Below the pieces are notes generated by a model. That model ran no database searches, was not told where the DNA came from, and saw only the letters and a program-made list of their open reading frames with translations. This document shows positions 16,760 to 24,560 of a stretch of 64,000 nucleotides of DNA, in pieces (position 1 is the first letter of the stretch; each line of letters begins with the position of its first letter). The stretch comes from Roseateles hydrophilus. GTDB lineage: Bacteria; Pseudomonadota; Gammaproteobacteria; Burkholderiales; Burkholderiaceae_C. Both the position numbers and the translations under genes were made by a program. Where the stretch lies: positions 930,001-994,000 of the forward strand of contig NZ_JAPPUY010000002.1 of the NCBI RefSeq assembly GCF_026712245.1, written 5' to 3'.

Positions 16760-19700
16760 ATGCAGAAGTTGGCTCGTGCGACGCTGGCGCGCTCGTGCCC
16801 GTCGGCGCAGCACTGCACGGTCGAGGTGGTGGCGCTGGACCTCGCCGGTGCGGCCCGCCATGTCGTGACGGTGCGCGATGGCGTGCGCGAGTCGGCGCTC
16901 ACGGCCATGCCCTGCGAACTGCCCGAGGCGCGGCGACTCGCGCTGGACTGGCTGCGCCGCCGGCTTGGGGCCGGCGACCGGCTGGTGTCGCAGGACGGCT
17001 TCCCCGAACTGGCTCAGGACGCCGTCGGCCCGCGCATCGTGCCGCTCGCGCCCGCGCCCGTTGCCGCCGCGGTGCAGCCCGCCGTGGCGGCCCTGGTGGC
17101 GCGCTTCCAGCCGGCGCGCTGGAAGCTGGAGTCGCCAGCACGGCGTGCCCGCGCCGCCTGGCGGGTGGCTGAACTCAGTGCCGCCGATGCGCATGGCGCC
17201 AGCCCCACGCAACAGGCCTTGCGCGGCCTGGTGCCGCGCCTGGTGGACTTGCTGGGCAGTGGCGATGACCTGCTGGACCTGTGCCTGGCCGCGGCCATCG
17301 GCCGGCTGGGCGATGCCGGCGCGGCCGAGGCCATGCGCCAGCTCGCGCAGCGCGGCCGCAGCCCGGCCTGCTGCCGCATGGCCCGCCAGGCCTGGCTGAT
17401 GCTGCTGACGCCGGCCCAGCGTGAGGCTGAGGTTGCCACGCTGCTGCCTGGCTGGCGCGACGAGCTGTGCAGCGAGCTGCCAGCCGAGGCACTGCAGGCG
17501 CGCATCGAGACCGCGCTGCCGCTGCGCGGCGCCGCCTGGCCGGCGCTGCTGACCGACTGGTACGACATCGCCTGGGCCGAGCCCGCAGCGCGTGCGGCGC
17601 TGCTGCGGCTGCTGGCGGCCCTGCCGTTGCAGGCGCCGTACTTCCAGGGGCTGCGCTACCTGTACAAGGCGGCCGAGCTGCGGCGCGATGCCGACCTGCT
17701 GGGGCTGCTGCATGCCCGCTTCGAGAACACCACGCCAGCCCTCGGTGCCGCAGCGCCTCGGCGTTATGTGTCGCCCGCCACGGGGGGCTGGTTGCAGCGC
17801 GCCACCGGTGGCGCCCGTGCCCCGGCGGTGGCGTTTGGCGCCCGCACCCGCGACTACCTGCGCCTGCGCGCCTGGCGCCAGCTGCGCCGGCTGGCGGCCG
17901 TGCAGCATCCGTACGCGCCCACCCTGGCCGTGGCCCTGCTGCTGGGGCTGGTGGATGACGAGCAGCCCGCGCCGCGCGAGGAGCAGCGCTGGGAGGTGGT
18001 GGACGGCCGCTACCAGCGCGCGACGCGCCTGCATCACCGCGGCGCCAGCTGGCTGCTGGTGCCCCGCCTGCTGCTGGCCCACTGGCCCGGCCTGTGCACG
18101 AGCCGCCGCGCCATGCGCTGGTGGACGCGTCTGCCGCTGGACACCTCGCGCCCCTTTGCTCAGCGCCCCGAGGCGCTGCAGCCGCTGTGGGATGCCCACC
18201 CCGAAGCCCTGCTGACGCTGGCGCTGCGCAGCCGCAGCTCGCTGGTGCAGGCCGTGGTGGCCCGCGCGCTGCAGGACCATGCAGCCTTCCTGCAGCAGCA
18301 GCCGGCCGAGGTGCTGGGCGCGCTGCTGCGCAGCGACTACGAGACGGCGGCCGGTGTGGGTTTCGGCGCTGCCCGCGAGCGCCTTGCGGCGCTGGCCGAT
18401 GTGGCTGCCCAGGCGCCGTGGCTGGCGCTGCTGGCCACCAGTGCCCATGCGCCGGCCCGCGACCATGCCTTGCTGCAACTCGCCGCCGACCCGGCTGCGT
18501 TCGCGACGCAGGTGGCGCTGGTCGTGGCCCTGTTGCTGGCCGCCGACGGGCGTGTGCGCGCCCAGGCGCGCGGCATGGCCCAGCTGGCACCGGCCGAGCC
18601 GCTGCTGCGCGAGCTGCTCGCCGCGCTGCTGGCGGCCGATGCGCAGGCGCCGGGCGTAGCGGCCGGCGCAGCGCTGGCCGCCCAGTTGCTGCAGGGGCCG
18701 CTGGCGGCGGCCGCGGCTGGCTGGCAGGGCCTGGGTGAGTTGCTGCCGCTGCTGGCGCATCCGTCGGCCGAGGTCGTCGCGCTGGCGGTGGACTGGCTTC
18801 TGCTGCACCCGGCCGGCCTGGTGGTGCTGCCGCCAGCCACGCTGACGCGGCTGCTGGCCGCGCCCGAGGAGGCCTTGCGCGCCTGTGGCGCCCGCCTGCT
18901 GGCGGGCCTGCCGGACGCGCAGCTGGCCGGCCAGGTGGCCCTGCTCGTCGAGCTGGCCCTGCAGCCGGCTGCCAGCGTGCGCGCCGCCGTTGCCCCGGCG
19001 CTGCTGCGCCTGGCCGCGCGCGACGAGGCGCTGGCCCGCACGCTGGCCGACCGCCTGCATGCCGCGCTGTTCCAGGCTGAAGCGGGCGAGGGTCTGCATG
19101 ACGACCTGCTGCGCTGGCTGAGCCAGCACCTGCAAGCGGTGGCGCCCGCGCGCGACCCGTCCGGCGTCTGGCGCGCGCTGCAGGCCCGCAGCGCCGGCGC
19201 GCAGCGCTACGGCGCCTGGGCGCTGCCCGGCCTGGCGCCGGCCGACTACAGCCTGCGCCAGCTCGCCACGCTGGCGCGGCATGCCGACGCCGCGGTGCGT
19301 CGCTGGGCCATGCAGGGGCTGGACACCTGCCTGCCGACGCAGCCCACGCCGGAGCAGGTGGCCGAGCTGCTGCCGCTGGCCGACACCGCCTTCGACGACG
19401 CCCAGGCCTACACCCGCACGCTGTTTGGCGAGCGGCTGGCCGATACGTCGCTGAATGTGGAGCTGCTGATCGCCTGGGTGGACCATCCCCAGCCCTGGGT
19501 GCAGGCGCTGGGCCGCAGCCGCCTGGTGCGCCGCATGAGCGCAGCCGACGCGGCGCTGTGCCTCACGCGGCTGAGCCAGCATCCCAGCCCGGCGGTGCAG
19601 CTGTTCGTCACGCAGTGGCTGCTGGCGCTGCCCACCGACGACCCCGCCGCGCTGGCCCGCCAGCTGCGCGCGCTGACGCCCTATCTGCTGACCGTGCTCA

Positions 19701-19924
19701 GCCAGGTGCACCGCGGCCGCGTGGCCAAGACGCGCGTGACCGAGTTCCTGCGCGCACAGGTGGCGGCGCCCGAGACGGCGGAGGTGGTGGCCGAGATCTT
19801 TGCGCGCCAGGTCGTCACGGCCAGCCTCACCGACAAGCCCCAGTACATCGCCGGCCTGCGCGACATCGCGCGCCGCCATCCGCAGCTGCCGCTGCCCTTC
19901 CTGGCCTGGAACAGCGCCGCCTGA
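16760..19924 (+). CDS. Retron-associated HEAT-repeat protein
   Basis: 1054 aa, Ala/Leu-rich. It consists largely of tandem amphipathic helical pairs of HEAT/ARM type, for example LLPLLAHPSAEVVALAVDWL, LLAAPEEALRACGARLLAGL and LARHADAAVRRWAMQGLD, each about 35-40 residues. No catalytic motif was recognised. The start has GGGAGG 7 nt upstream. The stop is only 3 nt before the SWIM gene ATG, indicating coupled translation. I recall HEAT plus WH-SWIM proteins as partners of the type XIII retron class. Its likely role is a scaffold or effector arm of the RT/msDNA complex, inferred from context. Confidence 0.8.
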   Translation: MQKLARATLARSCPSAQHCTVEVVALDLAGAARHVVTVRDGVRESALTAMPCELPEARRLALDWLRRRLGAGDRLVSQDGFPELAQDAVGPRIVPLAPAPVAAAVQPAVAALVARFQPARWKLESPARRARAAWRVAELSAADAHGASPTQQALRGLVPRLVDLLGSGDDLLDLCLAAAIGRLGDAGAAEAMRQLAQRGRSPACCRMARQAWLMLLTPAQREAEVATLLPGWRDELCSELPAEALQARIETALPLRGAAWPALLTDWYDIAWAEPAARAALLRLLAALPLQAPYFQGLRYLYKAAELRRDADLLGLLHARFENTTPALGAAAPRRYVSPATGGWLQRATGGARAPAVAFGARTRDYLRLRAWRQLRRLAAVQHPYAPTLAVALLLGLVDDEQPAPREEQRWEVVDGRYQRATRLHHRGASWLLVPRLLLAHWPGLCTSRRAMRWWTRLPLDTSRPFAQRPEALQPLWDAHPEALLTLALRSRSSLVQAVVARALQDHAAFLQQQPAEVLGALLRSDYETAAGVGFGAARERLAALADVAAQAPWLALLATSAHAPARDHALLQLAADPAAFATQVALVVALLLAADGRVRAQARGMAQLAPAEPLLRELLAALLAADAQAPGVAAGAALAAQLLQGPLAAAAAGWQGLGELLPLLAHPSAEVVALAVDWLLLHPAGLVVLPPATLTRLLAAPEEALRACGARLLAGLPDAQLAGQVALLVELALQPAASVRAAVAPALLRLAARDEALARTLADRLHAALFQAEAGEGLHDDLLRWLSQHLQAVAPARDPSGVWRALQARSAGAQRYGAWALPGLAPADYSLRQLATLARHADAAVRRWAMQGLDTCLPTQPTPEQVAELLPLADTAFDDAQAYTRTLFGERLADTSLNVELLIAWVDHPQPWVQALGRSRLVRRMSAADAALCLTRLSQHPSPAVQLFVTQWLLALPTDDPAALARQLRALTPYLLTVLSQVHRGRVAKTRVTEFLRAQVAAPETAEVVAEIFARQVVTASLTDKPQYIAGLRDIARRHPQLPLPFLAWNSAA

Positions 19925-19927
19925 GTC

Positions 19928-21610
19928 ATGCAATTCCGCTACCAGTACTACGGTGCCAGCACGGTGGACGACAGCGCCACGGCGCAGGCCTTCCGGCTGG
20001 CGCCCGACACGCTGCGCCCGCCCACCCACTTCCAGGGCCAGCTGCGCCGCGACGCGCACGCGCACCTGGTGTTCCGCGAGGCGCTGTCGGCGCTGCATGC
20101 GGTGGTGGTGAGCGACCAGCGCCCGCGCGGCCGCAACCCGGCGGCCTACCAGGCCTGGCTGCAGGCCCACGAGGGCGAGCTGCTGGCCCGCTTCATGGCC
20201 CAGGCGCAGACGCTGAAGGCGCGCGCGGCGGCAGCCACTGCCGAGCTGGCCCAGCTGCGCGAGAAGAAGGCGTCGCTGCTGGCGCCGTTCTACAAGGCGC
20301 GCCAGCGCTACTTCGACTGGCTCTACCAGGCCCACCGCGACACCTGGTTCGTGCTCGACCCGGTCATCACCGTGCACCCCGAGCGCCTGCTGTTCGAGGC
20401 CTTCAGCCAGGATGAGTCCAGCTACTGCGCCGTCAGCCTCTCTCACGAGCTGTTCGAGCGCGTGGGTGACATGGCCTGCGGCACCACCAACATCGACTAC
20501 TCGGCCAGCCTGTACGAGGAGTTCCAGAAGGTCCGCGACTACAAGGCCACGCAGTTCGCCGTGGACCCGACGGGCTTCACCGTCGCCACCGGCGACGACC
20601 CGGCTTTCGTGGAGGAAAAGATCGACCTGCCTGACAGCTGGGTGCGCGGCTTCCTGCAGGTCTCGAGCGCAATGACGCTGCCGGCCACCGTGCTGGAGCT
20701 GCACCCGATGGACCTGCACAACCTGTGCAGCCTGCTGCGCCAGCGCAAGGAGCGCGCCGGGCCGCGCTCGCTGCGCTTCGAGCTGGTGCCGGGCCAGCCG
20801 GCGCGCCTGGTGCTGGAGCCGTGGAACCTCACGCTGACCGCACGACGCAGCGCCATCGTCGGCGCGCCGCTGGCCGCGCCGCGTGCGGTGCGGCTGTGGG
20901 GGCGCCGCCGGCTGTTGACGCTGGAGCGGCTGATCCCGCTGGCCACCCGGGTGCGCGTGCACTTGCTGGGCTCGGGCATGCCCAGCTTCTGGGTCGTGGA
21001 GATGGGCGGTGTGACCGTCACGCTGGGGCTGTCGGGCTGGACGGCCAACGACTGGTCGGCCGCCGGGCGCTTCGACCTGCTGCAGGCGCGGCACGAGGTC
21101 AGCGAGGCCAGCCAGCTGGCGGTGGCCGGGGCCCTGCAGTCGACCTGGCTGGCCACACCGGCCGAGCTGGCCGCACGCACCGGCCTGCCGCAGGCCGATG
21201 TGGATGCGGCCATGACGGCCTGGGTGCAGGCCGGTCGCGCGATCTTCGACCTGCCCACGGGCCGCTACGCGTGGCGTGAGCTGTCGCGCGAGCCGCTGCC
21301 GCTGAACACGCTGCGCTTTGCCAGCCCTGAGGAGTCACAGGCGCTGGCGCTGGTGCACGCGCGCGGCGTGCGCCTGGGCGGCATCCGCCGTGAGGGCGGG
21401 CGCCTGCTCATCGAGGGCACGGTGAAGGCCGGCGAGCGCAGCTACACGCCGCGCCTGACGTTGAATGCCGACGAGCAGCTGCAGGACGGCCACTGCGGCT
21501 GCAACTTCTACAGCCAGAACAAGTTGCGCCGCGGCCCATGCCAGCACCTGCTGGCCTTGCGCCAGGTGGCCCAGCCGCAGCTGGACGATGCGAGGACCCA
21601 GGGGGAGTGA
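19928..21610 (+). CDS. Retron-associated winged-helix SWIM zinc-finger protein
   Basis: 560 aa. A short coiled-coil-like stretch lies at about 84-116. A probable winged helix spans about 398-448 (TPAELAARTGLPQADVDAAM, then AGRAIFDLPTGRYAWREL). The C-terminus carries a SWIM zinc finger CxC-x12-CxH with Cys523, Cys525, Cys538 and His540 (HCGCNFYSQN, then GPCQHLLALR). SWIM and winged-helix modules usually bind nucleic acid or protein partners, so it could read the msDNA or the RT. It lies 3 nt after the HEAT gene stop and ends 28 nt before the retron RNA. Function as effector or sensor is inferred. Confidence 0.85.
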   Translation: MQFRYQYYGASTVDDSATAQAFRLAPDTLRPPTHFQGQLRRDAHAHLVFREALSALHAVVVSDQRPRGRNPAAYQAWLQAHEGELLARFMAQAQTLKARAAAATAELAQLREKKASLLAPFYKARQRYFDWLYQAHRDTWFVLDPVITVHPERLLFEAFSQDESSYCAVSLSHELFERVGDMACGTTNIDYSASLYEEFQKVRDYKATQFAVDPTGFTVATGDDPAFVEEKIDLPDSWVRGFLQVSSAMTLPATVLELHPMDLHNLCSLLRQRKERAGPRSLRFELVPGQPARLVLEPWNLTLTARRSAIVGAPLAAPRAVRLWGRRRLLTLERLIPLATRVRVHLLGSGMPSFWVVEMGGVTVTLGLSGWTANDWSAAGRFDLLQARHEVSEASQLAVAGALQSTWLATPAELAARTGLPQADVDAAMTAWVQAGRAIFDLPTGRYAWRELSREPLPLNTLRFASPEESQALALVHARGVRLGGIRREGGRLLIEGTVKAGERSYTPRLTLNADEQLQDGHCGCNFYSQNKLRRGPCQHLLALRQVAQPQLDDARTQGE

Positions 21611-21638
21611 TGAGGAATTCCGTGGCTACACTGCCGGC

Positions 21639-21650
21639 GAGTGCAGTGCG
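21639..21650 (+). repeat. Retron a1 repeat
   Basis: GAGTGCAGTGCG is the perfect reverse complement of 21856-21867. It forms the base of the folded retron RNA and sets its 5' end. Confidence 0.87.
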
Positions 21651-21710
21651 TGGGCTCTTGCAACCCGGGCGGTGTTTCGCCGCCCTTGTGAACTGCCGTT
21701 CTACGCACCA

Positions 21711-21822
21711 CGGGGTCCGTCTTCACTGTGCCGGGCTGCCACCCGTAGCGCCGTGCCGATGGGGTTCGCTTCGAACGCACAGGCGCTACGGGTGGCGCCC
21801 GGCGTCGAGTGGACAGACCCCG
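21711..21822 (+). other. msd hairpin (predicted template of the retron DNA)
   Basis: Nested perfect arms are: CGGGGTC (21711-21717) with GACCCCG (21816-21822); GTC/GAC and CACT/AGTG (21719-21727 with 21808-21814); GCCGGGC (21730-21736) with GCCCGGC (21797-21803); GCCACCCGTAGCGCC (21738-21752) with its exact complement at 21782-21796; GTGC/GCAC; and a tip GTTCG-CTT-CGAAC (21764-21776). The single T21737 bulge and two small internal loops are the only interruptions of the lower stem. The exact ends of the reverse-transcribed part are not known. Confidence 0.8.
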
Positions 21823-21855
21823 CCCCTCAAGCCCTGCGGGCTCTTCGATGAGAAG

Positions 21856-21867
21856 CGCACTGCACTC
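21856..21867 (+). repeat. Retron a2 repeat
   Basis: CGCACTGCACTC is complementary to a1 over all 12 bases. It ends 29 nt before the RT start codon, the usual placement for a retron RNA. Confidence 0.87.
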
Positions 21868-21896
21868 ACCTTTTCTGCCTCGAGCGCGGAGGCTGC

Positions 21897-23777
21897 ATGA
21901 CCGAGCGCATGCCCACCCGCGCGGAGCTGCTCGCCCGCATCGCGGCCAGCAGCAAGGACGCCGTCGTTCTTGCCGAGATGCAGCGCCTGGGCTACTGGCC
22001 CCGCGATGCCGACCAGCCCACCATCGAGGCCGCGCTGCTGCAGCGCGAGGCCGAACTGCACCAGGCCTTGCAGCAGCTGCAGCAGGAACTGCAGGTCAAG
22101 GGCGATCCGCAGGCTGCGCTGCAGGCCATGCGTCGCGAGCGCATGGCCCAGGCCCGCGAGCAGCGCGAGGCACGCGCGCAGGCCCGCGAGCGCGGCCGCT
22201 ACGAGCGCGCGCTGCGCTGGCACGCGACGCGCCAGACCACGGCGGGCTACCTGGGCGAGGGCGTGTCGGGCGGCCTGGGGGCCGAGACCGACCCCGAAGC
22301 CGCCAAGGCCCGGCTGCAGGCGGCCGGCCTGCCCGCGCTGACCACGCCGCTGGAACTCGCCCAGGCCATGGGCCTGAGCCTGCCGGAGCTGAAGTTCCTG
22401 TGCTTCCACCGCGAGGTGGCGCGCGGCACGCATTACCGGCGCTTTCACCTGCCCAAGAAGACGGGCGGCGTGCGCACCATCTCCGCCCCCATGCCGCGCC
22501 TGAAGCGTGCGCAGTACTGGGTGCTGGACAACCTGCTCGCCAAGGTGCCCGTGCACGCGGCGGCGCACGGCTTCCTGCCGGGGCGCAGCATCGTCAGCAA
22601 CGCGCGGCCGCACTGCGGGCAGGACGTGGTGATCAACCTCGACCTGAAAGACTTCTTCCCCAGCGTGCACCAGCCGCGCATCAAGGGCGTTTTCCGCGGC
22701 CTGGGCTATGGCGAGGCGGTGGCCAGCCTGCTGGCGCTGCTGTGCAGCGAGAACGCCTGCGACGAGCTGACCGTGGATGGCGAGCTCTTCTTCGTCGGCG
22801 GCAAGGGCCGTGAGCGCGTGCTGCCGCAGGGCGCGCCCACCAGCCCCATGCTCACCAACATCCTGTGCCGCAAGCTGGACCGCCGGCTGCAGGGCCTGGC
22901 CGCCAAGCTGGGCTTTGCGTACACACGCTATGCGGACGACCTGACGTTCTCCGCCGCGGGCGAGGCCGCGCAGCGCGTCGGCAAGCTGCTGCGCCAGGTG
23001 CACCACGTGCTGCGCGACGAGGGCTTCACGCCGCACCCCGACAAGCAGCGCGTCATGCGCCGGGGGTCGCGCCAGGAGGTGACGGGCGTGGTCGTCAACC
23101 ACCAGCCCTCGGTGTCGCGCGACGAGCGCCGCCGCCTGCGCGCCGCGCTGCACCGTGCGGGCCAGCAAGGCCTGCAGGCCGCCACCTGGCAGGGCGCGCC
23201 GGCCACGCGCGACACGCTGGTGGGCTACGCGCGCTTCGTGCACATGGTCAACACCCAGCAGGGGCAGGCGCTGTTGCAGCGGGCGCTGGCACTGCCGGGC
23301 GCAGCGGCCGCGCGGCGCCCCGACGCCTTCCGTGCCCAGGCCGCGCAAGGCCTGGCCCCGGCGCGCCGGCAGGGCGACTGGTGGCAGGTGGCGCCGCCGC
23401 CCGAGCCGCAGCTGGCGCTGACGGCAGGCCAGCTGAAGGCGGCGCGCCAGCAGCGCATTAATGCCGAACGCGCGGCACGCCAGCCGCCGCGCCAGGAGCG
23501 CTCAGCGGCGCCGCCACGTGCCGGGCAGGCCACGGCACCCACGGCCGAGCCCATCGGCACGAGTCTTGGCACGCCGCCGCCCGTGCCGTGGGGGCGCTAT
23601 GGCGCGCAGCTGCTGGCCATGCTGTTGATGTCCATCAGTCACCGCAGCCTGTGGTTCCTCATCCTGGGCCTGGCCTGGGTGGCGCTGTCGCTGAAGCAGC
23701 ACAAGCCCTCGTGGCTGCGCTTCCTGGTGGGGGTGTTCTTGATCGGCCTGGTGGTCCAGGTGATCGACCCGCGCTAG
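21897..23777 (+). CDS. Retron reverse transcriptase with C-terminal membrane segments
   Basis: 626 aa, start set by GGAGG 4 nt upstream. Residues 45-105 are a charged coiled-coil-like region. The RT domain (about 165-455) shows retron hallmarks: NARPH (235-239, the NAxxH motif), motif A with Asp249 in INLDLKDFFPSV, LPQGAPTSPMLTN (309-321), catalytic YADD (345-348), and VTG (395-397). It lacks group II intron maturase or HNH parts. A Pro/Ala-rich linker (500-565) leads to two hydrophobic segments at about 570-598 and 607-622, which would anchor the enzyme in the membrane. It primes on the RNA at 21639-21867. The stop overlaps the convergent gene. Confidence 0.95.
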   Translation: MTERMPTRAELLARIAASSKDAVVLAEMQRLGYWPRDADQPTIEAALLQREAELHQALQQLQQELQVKGDPQAALQAMRRERMAQAREQREARAQARERGRYERALRWHATRQTTAGYLGEGVSGGLGAETDPEAAKARLQAAGLPALTTPLELAQAMGLSLPELKFLCFHREVARGTHYRRFHLPKKTGGVRTISAPMPRLKRAQYWVLDNLLAKVPVHAAAHGFLPGRSIVSNARPHCGQDVVINLDLKDFFPSVHQPRIKGVFRGLGYGEAVASLLALLCSENACDELTVDGELFFVGGKGRERVLPQGAPTSPMLTNILCRKLDRRLQGLAAKLGFAYTRYADDLTFSAAGEAAQRVGKLLRQVHHVLRDEGFTPHPDKQRVMRRGSRQEVTGVVVNHQPSVSRDERRRLRAALHRAGQQGLQAATWQGAPATRDTLVGYARFVHMVNTQQGQALLQRALALPGAAAARRPDAFRAQAAQGLAPARRQGDWWQVAPPPEPQLALTAGQLKAARQQRINAERAARQPPRQERSAAPPRAGQATAPTAEPIGTSLGTPPPVPWGRYGAQLLAMLLMSISHRSLWFLILGLAWVALSLKQHKPSWLRFLVGVFLIGLVVQVIDPR

Positions 23778-24550
23778 CGGTAGCCCACCTGGCGGCGGAA
23801 GTCGTCCAGCAGCCGGGCGTAGCTGCCGTCGCGTCGCATCTGCGCCAGGCCGCGCCCGAAGGCCTGCGCCAGCGCGGGGCCGTCCGGGTGCGTCTTGGCG
23901 AAGGCGATCCAGAACGCGTCGGCGCTGACGATGCCGCGTCGCACCACCTTGCCGCGGAACTCGGGGCTGGCGTCGATGCGCATCCAGCCCGGCGTGCGGT
24001 TCAGCAGGATGTAGTCCACGCGGCCGGTGAGCAGCATGCGCAGCAGGTTGGTGTCCGAGGTGGCCGTGAAGCGCTGGATGCGCGGGTCGCGCATGAACTC
24101 GGTGGGGTAGGTGTAGCCGTTGGTGATGGCCACGCGCTTGCCGCGCAGGTCGGAGAGCCGCAACTCCGGGCCTGCCTCGCCCGCCCGGCCGAAGATGGAC
24201 AGCTCCTCCTCGAACATGGGCGGCTGGTGCCAGAGGTAGTCGTCGCGGTTGTCGTCGGTGATGGTGGCGTTGAAGCAGCCGGCCACCTGGGCCGCCTTGG
24301 CCATGCGCATGCAGCGCGCGAAGGGCACGGTGACGAACTGCGGCGTGAGGCCCTGGGTGGCGAGTGCGGCGCGGATCAGCGTGACGCTGAAGCCCTTGGG
24401 TGGCACCTCCTGCGGGCTGCTGGCGCTCTCGGCCGCGCTGTAGGGCGCCCAGTCGTCCTCGCCGGCCAGCAGCACGGGGCCGGCTGCCCCTGCGGCCAGG
24501 GGAAGCGCCAACGTCATTGCCAACAGGCATCGCCACGTCATTGCCGACAT
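23774..24550 (-). CDS. Periplasmic solute-binding protein, family 3-like
   Basis: 258 aa with a signal peptide (CLLAMTLALPLAAGAAG). Solute-binding 3 features include DDWAPYSAAE, PPKGFSVTLIRAALATQG, VPFARCMRMAKAAQVAGCFN and LRGKRVAITNGYTYPTEFM. The gene starts 10 nt after the gspF stop on the same strand, so it is probably transcribed as the tail of the type II secretion operon although it has no known place in that machine. Its stop overlaps the retron RT stop (convergent). No permease or ATPase is nearby, and the ligand is unknown. Confidence 0.82.
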   Translation of the reverse strand: MSAMTWRCLLAMTLALPLAAGAAGPVLLAGEDDWAPYSAAESASSPQEVPPKGFSVTLIRAALATQGLTPQFVTVPFARCMRMAKAAQVAGCFNATITDDNRDDYLWHQPPMFEEELSIFGRAGEAGPELRLSDLRGKRVAITNGYTYPTEFMRDPRIQRFTATSDTNLLRMLLTGRVDYILLNRTPGWMRIDASPEFRGKVVRRGIVSADAFWIAFAKTHPDGPALAQAFGRGLAQMRRDGSYARLLDDFRRQVGYR

Positions 24551-24560
24551 GGCCCCGATG

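Larger units (their letters stand above)
21639..21867 (+). ncRNA. Retron msr-msd non-coding RNA
   Basis: This fills the 286-bp gap before the RT gene. Boundaries are set by perfect 12-nt inverted repeats a1 (GAGTGCAGTGCG, 21639-21650) and a2 (21856-21867). Directly after a1 comes TGGGC, where G21652 is the likely branching guanosine by analogy with Ec86. The msr holds hairpin GGGCGG/CCGCCC (21667-21685) with a UGUUUCG loop, much like the Ec86 UUU-loop stem, and a small GAAC/GTTC hairpin (21690-21701). The msd is the 112-nt hairpin 21711-21822. In the family the RT copies msd into DNA joined 2'-5' to the RNA. Confidence 0.87.

Noticed and set aside
16568-21094. 1508-codon open frame on the minus strand across the HEAT and SWIM genes
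   Set aside because: Gln/Arg/Gly-rich without any domain, and antisense to two well-formed genes with ribosome-binding sites; a high-GC shadow frame.
21764-21776. GTTCGCTTCGAAC resembles a tRNA T-arm
   Set aside because: No cloverleaf, acceptor stem or anticodon arm around it; it is the tip of the msd hairpin.
21897-23777. Group II intron or diversity-generating retroelement RT
   Set aside because: No maturase X/HNH region, no intron RNA domains, no template/variable repeat pair; NAxxH and VTG point to a retron.
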